Source of the DNA: Cadophora sp. MPI-SDFR-AT-0126
Taxonomy: Eukaryota > Ascomycota > Leotiomycetes > Helotiales > Ploettnerulaceae
Assembly: GCA_020747065.1 (NCBI GenBank)
Contig: JAGMVK010000014.1
Span: 372,001-436,000, forward strand
DNA: 64,000 nucleotides
Reading direction: 5' to 3'
Position 1 is the stretch's first letter. Every line of letters starts with the position of its first letter. Under the pieces are notes generated by a model, which was not told where the DNA came from, did not search any database, and worked only from the letters and a program-made list of their open reading frames with translations. Positions 34,201 to 44,762 of this stretch are shown piece by piece. The translations under genes were made by a program, and so were the position numbers.

Positions 34201-35912
34201 ATGGAGAAATTAGAAGCCGACCTCGAAGCTGGCCTGCGAACTTCACTTACCAAAACGGTAGAAAGTGAAAAACACGATGCAGCGGATCCAGAGAGCGCCA
34301 GCGAGCACGCACCTACAAGGCCGGAAACGGCATTAGAGGAAGTCGATCCCACAGCAAAGTTCGTCGTTGATTGGGCGGTTGGAGATCCAGAGCAGCCAGT
34401 CAATTGGACAAAGATGAAGAAATGGAAGAATTTATGGATTGTCAGCGGCATTACCTTCATCACGCAAGTACCCTCCGTCGTCGAATTTGACAGGTGATCA
34501 TACTGACAGGTCGTACAGACCCCTAGCCTCGTCCATGTTCGCACCTGGAGTTCCACAACTAATGCAAGAATTCAACTCCTCCAACAAAGAGCTCGCTTCG
34601 TTCGTCGTCTCAGTGTACATTCTTGGTTTCGCCATCGGTCCCATGATTATCGCCCCTATGTCCGAACTGTACGGACGCAAGAAGCTGTATCAATGCTGCA
34701 ATGTACTTTTCTGCGCCTTTACGATTGTCTGTGGGGAGTCGGTGAACTTGGGAATGTTACTTGCTTTTCGATTCTGGGCTGGATGTGCGGGTGTTGCACC
34801 TTTGACGATTGGCGCTGGGTCGATTGGCGATCTGATGGTTGCTGAGGAGAGGGGAGGTGCCATGGCGATTTTCTCTTTGGGACCGCTGTTGGGTCCAATA
34901 ATCGGTTAGTACCCTCAAACACGTCTACAAAATGGCATATACTGACTTCCTACAGGTCCAATTGCAGGTGGTTACATCACGCAAAGTATCAGATGGAGAT
35001 GGGTATTTCGAATCCTCGCCATCGGGGTTAGTTTCCACTTTCTTTATCACATTTTAAAATCCCAAACTAATTGAGATATTATAGTCCTTCATCGTCACTA
35101 TCCTCTCCATCTTCTTCATGGACGAAACCTACACACCCACTCTCCTCGAGGTCCGCGCCAAGAAACTCCGCAAAGAGCACAACGAACCCCTCTACCGCTC
35201 CAAATACGCCAGCGACCTCCCCCCACGAACAATCTTCAAGAATGCCATCACCCGCCCCTTAAAACTCCTCTTTCTCTCACCCATCGTCTCCCTCCTCTCC
35301 CTCCACGTCGCATTCGTTTACGGCCTCCTCTATCTCCTCTTCACAACCTTCACCACGGTCTTCACCGGCATTTATGCTTTCGACACCGGTTCCGTCGGAT
35401 TGACATTCCTCGGCCTAGGCGTGGGATCCATCCTCGGTGTCGTAGTAATCGGCGGCACGTCAGACAGGATCTACAAATACTACAAAGCAAAAAACAACAA
35501 TGAAGGCAAACCCGAGTTCCGCCTCCCCGCCCTAATGTGGTGCAGTATGTTCGTTCCCGTCGGTCTCTTCTGGTACGGCTGGAGCGCTGAAGCACATGTC
35601 CATTACATTGTTCCTATCCTCGGTACGGTGTTGATCGCTTTCGGGATGTTGAGCGTTATGTTGCCTGTACAGAGCTATCTCGTGGATGCCTATACGCAGT
35701 ATGCAGCTTCTGCAATTGCGGCTGCTACGATATTGAGGTCTTTGCTGGGTGCGCTGTTGCCTTTGGCGGGACAGCCGCTATTTGATAGTTTGGGCATTGG
35801 GTGGGGAAATTCGTTGTTGGGGTTCTTGAGTCTGGCAATGGTGCCGGTGCCGTGGGTGTTTTGGAGGTATGGAGAGAGGATTAGATTGAGGATGAAGATC
35901 AGCTTGGATTAG
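34201..35912 (+). CDS. MFS transporter, DHA1 (drug:H+ antiporter / polyamine-type) family
   Basis: An acidic N-terminal tail is followed by the cytosolic motif [20 protein letters not shown] typical of fungal DHA1 (Flr1/Tpo-type) transporters. Next are [18 protein letters not shown], motif A-like [17 protein letters not shown], and motif C-like [16 protein letters not shown]. The second six-helix bundle runs from [20 protein letters not shown] to the C-terminus KISLD. Introns are 34464-34518, one after GPIIG (GTTAGT..TACAG) and one after ILAIG (GTTAGT..TTATAG). The first intron starts with GCAAGT, not GT: only this GC-AG junction keeps the frame (TFIT|PLASSMF). It is a plasma-membrane (or vacuolar) proton antiporter exporting toxicants or polyamines by family; substrate unknown. 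The start ATG at 34201 is the first in frame. Confidence 0.92.
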
Positions 35913-36521
35913 ATTATTCGCTGGATGTTTTACTTTTTGGTGGTGGGAAGTGTTGGAAATAAAAGCAAGAATAGTGCAATAATGGAAATGGTTTGTTGAT
36001 GTTTTAGCGAGTGGCGTTATTGGCGGGTCCTGTTCCTCAGCATACATTTCAAGCCGATCAGCTAGGTTGCTGACTTCACGAAAACTCTTCAATGTTTATA
36101 ATTAATTCGAAGAACCTCAAGCACAATACAAAGAAAGGAAGAGTAGTTCAGATTTCGTTGTTCAATTTGCTTGAAGTATCTAAGCTATGTATGCTCAAAT
36201 TTGCAAAGTTGTGGTTCGGAGGACCATTCCTACGAGAAATGCATGATGATCGTTCAATGATGCCAATAATATCCACTCCTTCCATCATATTCGTGATCCG
36301 TCTCCAACTTGATGTTAGATATTGGTTCAATGATGCCATAAATTCGACGCCGTCGTGATATCCATCCCGCCTTTATGATCTCCATCCTGTATGTGCATCC
36401 CCTTTGGGAGATGAGTGACTAGCTAATAAAGAGTAGCAAAATATGTAAATGCCACCGTAAAGGTAAGTATCCCCCGCGCGAAAAAGAAAAGCAGAAACAA
36501 CTCTTCACTACGATCAGCTCT
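35913..36521. other. Convergent 3' spacer
   Basis: This 609-bp gap lies between the stop codons of the MFS transporter and the AlkB-like gene. Short frames only; no motif. Both transcript 3' ends should be here. Confidence 0.4.
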
Positions 36522-39200
36522 TTAAGCTTTGACGGCCTTTCCAGTCTTTCTGGTAGGCTTTGTCTTCGGAAGTGGCCCCAGAGTGTGTCCCTTCGCAAGA
36601 GCAGCGTCGCCGTCGTAGTTGAATTGCTCTGCGTGATCTGGAATGGCACCAGCTTCCATGGCGTGCTGTTTCTCCTCTTCTGTGACCATATTGTCAAAGA
36701 TCATAGTGCGGCAAGTAAGCGCGTAACGTCGCTTGCCATAGGAGTATACACAGTGCTGTTCCAGTTAGTCGGGTTTCACTAAATGAGTTTGTTGAAGCTA
36801 TTTACCTCATAGAGCTCTTGGATCTTGGAGCCATGCATCACCATCATGTCGCCATGCTCAAGAGTAAATTGTAAGACAGGCGACTTGACACCTCTGGCCT
36901 TGTAAGGTCCAAAAAGAGTTGTCTTAGCCTTGGGACGGAAGTGCATGGTCGAGCGGCCACCAAGAGACAGGCTGGCAACGGTTTGTCCAACAGTCTTCTC
37001 TCCATCATCATGCCACTACACGGAAGTTAGCAGAAGTACTTTAATGAGCTTGGAGTTTTCTATACACCCATCTCGCCACTCTGTGTGTATCCCAAAGCAA
37101 GAAGCTCGTTGGGTACCTCGTAGAGTCCTCCATTGTCCTTAACTGCTTGCTCTGAAGCCCAGGTGCAGCGCTTGAGTACTCTGAGAATGGCTTCAGGAGC
37201 TGTCGAAAAGCTTTGAGACTCCGTCCGAACAATAAACTTGTACGTGGAGCCCTGCAACAGTATTAGAACCAGCAACATACAAGAAATGAAAAGTGCTCAC
37301 ATAGTTTCTGCTGAATTGTTGGGTGAGCTTCTCGACAATTGCTGTGAAACGTTAGTCATTAATTATGTCCCTCGAAAGTTGGTAGAATGACTTACAGCCT
37401 GATGCTCTGGCTGACTTTCGTTCCAGGTGGAACTCTCCTTCTTCCATGGTTGAGAACTCCGAGAAAAGTTCATCAGGTCCATGTGTCTGGAGATTGACCG
37501 AGGAATTCGACTTGTACACAGCCACAAATCCAATTATGCTACCCTTCTCGTCAGGGAAAGAGTACTTGGTGACCTCGTAAGCGCCTGCCGTATATTGAAA
37601 TACGAGGATGTCAGGCTTTGTGAAGTCGTTTTGGCGCTTCATACGTCCTTCAGGCTCTTCCTTGGCTTCATCAATTGTCATTGCTTGCTGACGCATAGGG
37701 AAGGTGGCATCGCAGCGTTCATTTTCACAGGCCCAATGCTTCCAGTGCTTCTGACGACCACAACAGCCACAAACAGAACAGACGAAGCCTTGTTTGAAGT
37801 TGTTGAGTACGGCATCTGTGACCGGAGTTCCGGCTGTGGTATCAGGTAAGTATGGACCAATCGCGACAGGTACCTGGCCCTTGAATTGAGACCGAGCGTT
37901 GAGAAATGCCTGATTGTAATGGTAGTCTCTGGCATCAATGGCTACACCATCCCTCTTGAAGTAGGACTTACATCGAGGTGTCATGCAAATCCATTCTTCC
38001 TGGTAGATTCGCTCGGTGCTCTTCAGGCAAGATCCGCAGACTTGACTTGGGGCCACTGAGAGAGGAAGAGAGATATGGATGGATCCCTTGACAGAGTACC
38101 ATGGCTGTGTAGTGGTATCAACTCTTTGAAGCTTGACCATCCAGCAGCAGGTTTCTGACTTGTCATACCACATAGCGGTGATATGGAAGTGACCCAGAAC
38201 GTTGAAGTTATGGTTCAGCTTGACTGGACAGTTGGTGTTCTTCTTGCCTGTGGTTTGCAAATTAGCTTTGTACATTCATGAGGGAATGATGAGGAGAATA
38301 CACACCAACGATCACCAAGATAGTTTGACACTTCTCCAAGGAATTGCGGAAAGCCGTGTCATTTCGTCCTTCGATGGCATGATCTCTGACGCGTTGGACA
38401 TCGCCATTCTTGTTCTTGGCCTTGCCTCCGCCCCTGATTCATAATCAGTAATGCAGTGAAGCATCTGGACTGAGGCAACTTACAGAGTAGTGATGATAAT
38501 GTCATCGTTAAAGAAATCCTTGGGGGAGACACCAGCATCAATGTAAAGGCCATAAGCGATTCTATCGTTTTGATAGACACCGGCTTCGTGGGCTCGGTAG
38601 TGGTGCAGTGTCTCGCAAAGTGGCTGGCGCTTTTCTGCCCAAACCTTAGGTTGGCCAAAGGAGTCTGGCTTGCCTTGTGGGTCTTCTGGGAGATTGGCAT
38701 CTTCAGAGGCTCTTTGTTGATTGTCGACATCGACAGCTGGTAGCTTGGCCTTCTTTGAATCTGGCTGACTGGCATCAGACTCAGAGGCAACTCGCTTTCG
38801 AGAAGGATTGACGATGTTAGATTGAGAGACTGCTGGCTGAGAAGCGTCAGGAGGAGTGACTGGTTGAGAGACGGCTGGTTGAGGAACACTATTTTGTACA
38901 GGACCAGATTGAGGAGGCTGGGAGAGGATCTAATCAAAGGTTAGAGCTCTAACTTCAAAAACTTAGAAAATGAACAGCCGGAAATACCTGTTGAATTTGG
39001 AGACCACCTTGCTGCGAGACAGGGAGCTGAACAACAAGACTGGCTGGTGCAGTTGGTGGTGGAGTCGAAGAGGTAGACGAAGGAGGGGTAGGTGGGGCAG
39101 CTGCTGGAGGTGGCAGAGGTGGAGGGGGATTGTAGAAAGGAGTTGGAGGGCTGTAATGTCGAGGACCAGGGACTTGAAGCTTCAATATGATTGGCGCCAT
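36522..39200 (-). CDS. AlkB-like 2-oxoglutarate/Fe(II) dioxygenase with cysteine clusters and Pro-rich N-terminus
   Basis: Seven or so exons splice into a large protein. The N-terminus is Pro/Ala-rich and disordered (from MAPIILKLQVPGPRHYSPPT). A long conserved centre has two Cys clusters, CGSCLKSTERIYQEEWIC..RC and CSVCGCCGRQKHWKHWAC..ERC, that look zinc-binding. The C-terminal domain is AlkB-like: TQSGEMGWHDDGEKTVGQ (Fe ligands H and D), SLSLGGRSTMHFR, GDMMVMHGSKIQELYEHCVY (distal His), and KRRYALTCRTM (2-oxoglutarate-binding Arg). All key residues are present once introns are removed. The GEMG|WHDD junction (donor GTATAG, branch GCTAAC) and the YE|HCVY junction are decisive. The expected role is oxidative demethylation of nucleic acid or protein, probably nuclear (family inference). 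The gene starts at 39200 and lies upstream-adjacent to an ACGCGT-rich region. Confidence 0.88.
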
Positions 39201-39690
39201 GGTGAAGATTAAACCTGAGGTTATTCGAGGTGTGAACAAGGTTGTAATGAAAGTGTCGCGAAGGATACTTGAAGTATGTATGAGTGAAGGTAGATGAAGA
39301 AGGTAAGGTATGAGAGAAAGAAGATCAGAAAAAAGATGAGATAGTGTAAAAGAGAAGGCGTTATTGAAGGAAAGAAGAAGCTTCGAGGAGGAGGGGGAGA
39401 GATTGAGGGCAAGATATAGGCGTCGGCGGCCTCGAAAACGACGCTAGTGGGTTGAGCGTTCGTTCCTGCCTAACTCGAGTCAATCTCCGAAAGGGGAAAG
39501 GAAGAGTGAATGGAGGCGCTAGTGGCCGAATGGCTTCTAGATCAAGCAGGAAGAGAGGTAAGAAGGAGAGAAAATCCAGCGCGTTCCTTCTCTTTTCTGA
39601 AATTCACGCTCGAAGGGAATGCGATTTCGGAGCTTTTCGAGTCTGAACGCCGTTTGTGACATTGAAATTGAGTGCATTAGCCTTTTATAT

Positions 39691-40903
39691 ACGCGTAGCT
39701 AGATACAAACAGCTTGACATAGAGTTCTAACAAAATCACGGTGAAAGACATGCCAATTTGCTTTCCTACTAATGCTAATGACGCGTGTCTGTATGGATTC
39801 ATCTCACGAGAAGAATAATGATAGAATCGAACAGATAGAGCTCCACTATGCAGATTCAGGATTGTTCTAGAGATGAGAGACTGATTGACTTAGGTTGCCT
39901 CAGAACTTGCAACAGAAACAAACGCGTTTCACTTTAGACAAACGCCGGTTTTAGAAGATGTGAACTCAGAACCTTTACTGCGTAGATCAAAGAACGCTGG
40001 AGAGTTCGTGAAGAGGTTTGAGAATCAATGGATCAATGATTGGTTGCAGTGTTCTATTGGACTCCAGGTGAAGTAGGCTCTTGGCCAAGCGTTCCACCAA
40101 AAATACGCGGTGCCTTCTTAAAAATGGAACACATTGCTGTAGAATGCTCTCAGAGTGGGTACAAGAGAGTTGGAAACTTCGTGAAGGTTACTGAAATTCA
40201 TGGTTCACTTGATGCCTTGAAGTTCTTGTTCAGGCCCAGGTGCAATGTGCTCTTGGGAAGAAACAGGTCCTTGAAGACGCGTCTCCTCAGAATAGAACAC
40301 ACCGCTATAGAATCTTCTGCCTAATCGAGGAAGAGAACTTTATCATCTTGGGAAAATTTTCCGAGATTTAATGTTTGGTTAAGTGCTTGAATATCCCTCG
40401 TTCAATCCCAGGCCCGTGAGGGTGGGTGATATTTGTCAGGCCTGGGACTTGGAATACACACGTCTGCCTTATGAGGAATGCAGGAACATGCTATCATAGC
40501 ATAACAGACATGAGAAATGTTCCGAATTGCAACAATAGAATGACGCGTCCTCTACCATCATATACATAGTCCTGCTGGAGAATTATGCTGGCGAGCGACT
40601 TTCTTCGGAGGCTTCTCGCCACCACCTAAGTCCAGACATCCTCTCTTTGCTTATATACATATCTTTACACTTGCGACATAATATTCACACATCTGCTGTA
40701 GCATCTGACTTTTGCCTCCTGGCAGAATCTTATGAAGTATAGGGTAGAGGTCGAGCTCAAGCCAAAGGACCTGTCTCTTGATCATCAGTCCATAGCACTG
40801 TCAAGCTTCTTTACAGCATTATTCTCTTTCATCTACGACTTCGTAGTGTTACAAGAAACCCAAAAACAATCATCGCAGTGCTCTGAAGCGTGTGTTGACG
40901 CGT
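39691..40903. promoter_or_regulatory. Cluster of six ACGCGT (MluI cell-cycle-box type) motifs
   Basis: Exact palindromic ACGCGT occurs at 39691, 39781, 39922, 40277, 40543 and 40898, with ACGCGG at 40105. On reading I noticed only about four to five other ACGCGT sites in the remaining ~62 kb. In yeasts and filamentous fungi this hexamer is bound by MBF (Mbp1/Swi6) and drives G1/S expression of replication and repair genes. The nearest gene, 0.5 kb from the first site, is AlkB-like. Confidence 0.5.
39935..40322 (+). repeat. Degenerate ~165-bp tandem repeat (two clear copies, one partial)
   Basis: The block 39998-40150 (gagttcgtgaag ... aatggaacacattgctgtag) aligns along its length with 40166-40322 (aacttcgtgaagg ... 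aatagaacacaccgctatag). Shared landmarks in order are TTCGTGAAG, an ATGGxTCA-xTGAT segment, CCAGGTG, GCTCTTGG, ACGCG, GAACACA and TAGAAT. In the best-conserved stretch most differences are transitions. A weaker third copy precedes 39998 (acgccgg at 39942, then TGxGAACxCA). The 95-codon plus-strand frame over the array is a by-product of the repeat. Confidence 0.6.
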
Positions 40904-41995
40904 TCAAGATATTTCTTGCGGATCGTTCGTGGCATGTCGTTGGTTTCTGAAGAAGACACTAGGCTGTGACCATGATGCACACTGGTTGCTCATCCCTGCA
41001 CAATGTCCGGATCCCTCGTGAATTCGAGACCTCCCGACAACCCTCATTCGACAGAGCAAAAAGTCAAAAAGAAACAACTCATGAGGAGCTTCAGGGGAAC
41101 AGCATCTTATCCAGTGGCTCGAACAATAAACTCAAGATAAAGTAAGATGAAAGTAATCCCTGCCGGACAATGATTGCTGGCCGAGCTGCCGAATGTGCGC
41201 TCCAAAGTCCCCAAGAGTGACATCAAGACTTTAGTCCCACTGTTACAGCGATACGTCCGTAAAGGCAAACACCTGGAAAACCAACACGAGGTTCAGAAGA
41301 AATCAATAGCACTGATGAACCATCATTGAGATGAATTTGCAGTGCCTTAGAAGAGTCCCGTTGATCCGGCGCTACTCTCGAGCTTAAACAGACTTGAGCG
41401 CCAGAGCTGGATGTTGAGCTTGAACTTCCCCTCAGAATCCAGCTGGTGGTCATACCAGCCAATACCAAGCCAACACAGAATCCAATCCGAACCTGGCCAG
41501 CAGACAATGAATGCAAAAACCCCAAATCCTCGTGACTGGTATCCATCTGCTATGAATGTCATTGTGTAGTTCCCGTAGTTCCGAGATAGGAACCTCTGAA
41601 GCCTCCACTCTGTTTGCCCTTCGTACTTTAGAAGTCCCAAAGTCCGAGTGTTGACCTCGGCCTCGGCCCAGTTAAGGCGTCGGTCACAGTTCAAAGCGGA
41701 TCTAACCCCGCAAAATTTGGGGAACGGGAACGGGGGGTACCAAGGACCTAGTCGAAGAGGCGCTCCTCCCGAACAAGTTGAAGCCCTCCAGCTCTTCTTC
41801 CTATTTTAATCTTGCTCTCTGTATATCTTGTCGGGCAGCTTCCAAAGAATATTTGAGACCCAGTGCCCTCATCGCTGTTGAGAATTGAAAATCGTTGAAG
41901 ACAGGTGCAAACAGGCTGCAAGCTACCCCTGCTATCTTGCCTCGCCCCGACCCGATTGTGCATCTTGAATCGAAAGCTGCTTACCCTTCTTCACT

Positions 41996-44161
41996 ATGGT
42001 CTTCACACCACCCTCCTGGGTTCCCAAACTTCCCGATGGTAAGCCCTAAACACATTTCAGAGGTTCCTTACAATTCTGCGACAATACCCTTAAGTCAGAA
42101 TAGAAGAATGGCTAACTCAGCCCCTCACAGTCCCAGACACAGTCCCCATCAGCCAGTTCATGTTAGACGACTCCTACGGCCGCTGCCCCCTCAAGAAATC
42201 GCGCAATCCATTCACATGTGGTCTTTCAGGGAGGACGTTTACCGCGACGGAGATGGTGGATAGGGTTGACCATCTGGCGAGAGCTTTGGCAAAGGAGTTT
42301 GAATGGCAGGTGAACAAGGGGACTGAGTGGGATAAAGTCGTGGGGATCTTTGCTTTGAACACTGTGTGTTTGCCCTTCTCGCAATATGATTTAAAAGAAG
42401 GGGGAAATACTGATTGCTGCAGGTTGATTCTATGACTTTGGCATATGCTATCCACAGACTGAATGGCATTGCGACACCGGCGAATGCAGCATACTCTGCT
42501 TCTGAGCTGGAGTTCCAGCTGAAGTCTTCTGGGGCCAAGGCGCTTTTCACTGTAAGTCACATCAGTAGAGCGCAGACCGCAAGTTGCTAATCTTTCGAAA
42601 GTGTATACCACTCCTCGAAACCTCCCTACAAGCTGCAAAAGCTGTCGGTATTCCCAAAGAACGAGTCTATATCTTGGAGCTACCAAAGGAACTGTCAGGA
42701 AACAAGCAGGTCCCTTTCAAGACTGCATCGCAATTGATTGAAGCTGGTAGCAGGCTTCCTGCGCTTGAAGAGTTGAAATGGGAGAAGGGACAAGGTGGAA
42801 GACAAACTGCATATCTTTGTTACTCTAGCGGAACGTCTGGTTTGCCTGTAAGTGTGGTCTTGTGTCTCCTGACGAGGAACAATGGCTAATTGACTGGTCG
42901 TGCAGAAAGGTGTAATGATCAGCCATCGTAATGTCATTGCGAACGTCTTGCAGATTGGGTTATTCGAAAAGCCTGTAAGGGATAAGAGGCCCGAGAACGA
43001 GAGGACGGAGGTTGGTTTGGGGCTCTTGCCTCTTAGCCATATTTACGGTTTGGTGGTGATTGCTCAAGCAAGTACTTATCGTGGCGATGGAGTGATCATC
43101 CTTCCAAAGTTTGAGCTTCAATCATTTTTGAAAGCCATCCAGACCCATAAGATTACAACTCTGTACTTGGTAAGCTCCCGTTACAAGTTTGCGCAAAATT
43201 CCCAGCTGATCGAGCCAGGTACCTCCAATCATCATCCAATTGGCAAAGAATCAGCAGGTTGTTTCTAAATATGATCTCAGCAGTGTCCAAGCAATTTTTA
43301 CTGGAGCAGCACCTCTCGGTGCCGAAACAGCAGAAGAATTGCAAAAGATTTATCCCTCGTGGAAGATCAGACAAGGCTATGGTGAGCAGTTCCCACCATT
43401 GAGGAGATCCAAATTCTAACAGAACTCAGGCCTCACCGAAACCTGCACAGTCGTATGCTCCAGCGCCGAAACCGACATCTTCTTCGGTACGAGCGGCTCG
43501 CTACTTCCAGGAATCAAAGCCAAGATCGTGTCCACCGAAGGCGTTGAGATTACAGGATATGAACAGCCAGGAGAACTTGTCGTTCAATCGCCATCCGTGG
43601 TCCTAGGCTATTTGAACAATGACAAGGCCAACCAGGAAACTTTCCTTGATGATACTGATGGTCTTGGAAGATGGATGCGCACTGGCGACGAAGCGGTGAT
43701 TCGCAAGTCTCCAGCGGGAAATGAACACATCGCCATCGTCGATCGTATCAAGGAACTCATCAAAGTCAAGGTAATTGTCCTTCGCATCAACCTCCACCAA
43801 CGATCAACTGACAGTGTATGTCTAGGGTCTCCAAGTCGCTCCCGCCGAACTCGAAGCCCACATTCTCACGCACCCCTCCGTAGCCGACTGTGCTGTCATT
43901 CCCGTCCCAGATGATGCAGCAGGTGAAGTCCCGAAAGCTTTCGTCGTCAAGTCGTCCTCTGTCGGCCTCGAAGACAATGACCGGATGGTCGCTCGAGAAA
44001 TCCAGAAGCATGTGGAGCAACACAAGGCTAGGCATAAGTGGTTAAAAGGTGGCGTGGAATTTCTGGATGTGGTGCCGAAGAGCCCCAGTGGGAAGATCTT
44101 GAGACGGTTGTTGAGGGATAAGGAGAAGGAGGCTAGGAGGGCGAAGGGTGCGAAGCTGTAG
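41996..44161 (+). CDS. AMP-dependent acyl-CoA synthetase, 4-coumarate:CoA-ligase-like, with peroxisomal PTS1
   Basis: Multiple exons assemble an ANL-superfamily adenylating enzyme. The start is MVFTPPSWVPKLPD followed by VPDTVPISQFMLDDSYGR. The nucleotide-binding signature is YSSGTSGLPKGVMISHRN. Further blocks are LLPLSHIYGLVV, IFTGAAPLGAET, the A5 motif QGYGLTET, and WMRTGDEA. The hinge and C-terminal lobe are IVDRIKELIKVKGLQVAPAELE, and the catalytic Lys lies in PKSPSGKILRRLL. These predict ATP-dependent CoA thioester formation on an aromatic or fatty carboxylate through an acyl-adenylate. The C-terminal tripeptide is AKL, a valid PTS1, so peroxisomal import is likely. Introns (for example after KLPD, ALNT, ALFT, SGLP, TLYL, RQGY, IKVK) are short, 50-75 nt. 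The specific acid is not predictable. Confidence 0.92.
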
Positions 44162-44762
44162 AATTGGGGCAGAATAGTATGGATGAATAAGCGGAGGAGT
44201 GGGAGAATGGTGTTATGTGTAGATGGTTGTTAGATCATTGAAATGTCTTGAATGTCTGGGATGACAATTTGACGTTTACAGTTGAACAATGTTGATCGTC
44301 ACTCATGAACTCTGTGTGAAGGTCTTAAGCGTGTGGAAAAGGGAACAGAAGAAAACGCCGTTTGGGAGGGAATCTTGGGTCGATCCAATTACTCTTCCAA
44401 GAGAAGAGGGTTTCTCATAAGTGAACGATGGAAATCTTCCATTCAATTCAGCATCCCAAGTCAACCATTTGTTGATTCGCGTACTTCCACGAGACCAGTA
44501 TCTTAGCCATCTCATCAGATGGCGGGGTCAAAGGAGGCTACGGAAAAGTGGAGTATTTTGTCATCGAGGCAAATGCGACCCCTCCCGTCCCGAAACTTTT
44601 TTTGGCCTTGCTCGCTCAACCCGATTTCAAATCAACGACCAAGAGAGTCCCTCGTCGCAACTATCCCATCACACTTATAAACTCTCCATTCTCTCTGTGA
44701 ACCCTTCGCATTTTCTCACAAATACATTTCTACAGTTAGAAGGAAAAAACCACTCACCAACA
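44162..44762. promoter_or_regulatory. Intergenic region and 5' leader of the SQT1-like gene
   Basis: This 601-bp spacer lies between two plus-strand genes. The SQT1 frame stays open upstream to 44421, but that extension is not conserved-looking. The A/C-rich segment caccaacaATG immediately before 44763 is a good fungal start context. Confidence 0.45.

Larger units (their letters stand above)
39201..41995. promoter_or_regulatory. 2.8-kb divergent intergenic region between AlkB-like gene and CoA ligase
   Basis: It contains the promoter of the AlkB-like gene (purine-rich on the plus strand), six ACGCGT hexamers between 39691 and 40903, and a decayed ~165-bp tandem repeat at about 39935-40322. 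Minus-strand frames near 41223-41694 include one hydrophobic segment (IGFCVGLVLAGMTTSWIL) in one frame, but show no clean start or family. I do not call a gene. Confidence 0.5.

Noticed and set aside
40040..40324. 95-codon plus-strand frame
   Set aside because: It lies entirely over the degenerate tandem repeat and is best explained as a by-product of that repeat.
41223..41694. Possible small membrane protein on the minus strand
   Set aside because: One hydrophobic segment is present, but the two frames involved cannot be joined convincingly and no homology is apparent.
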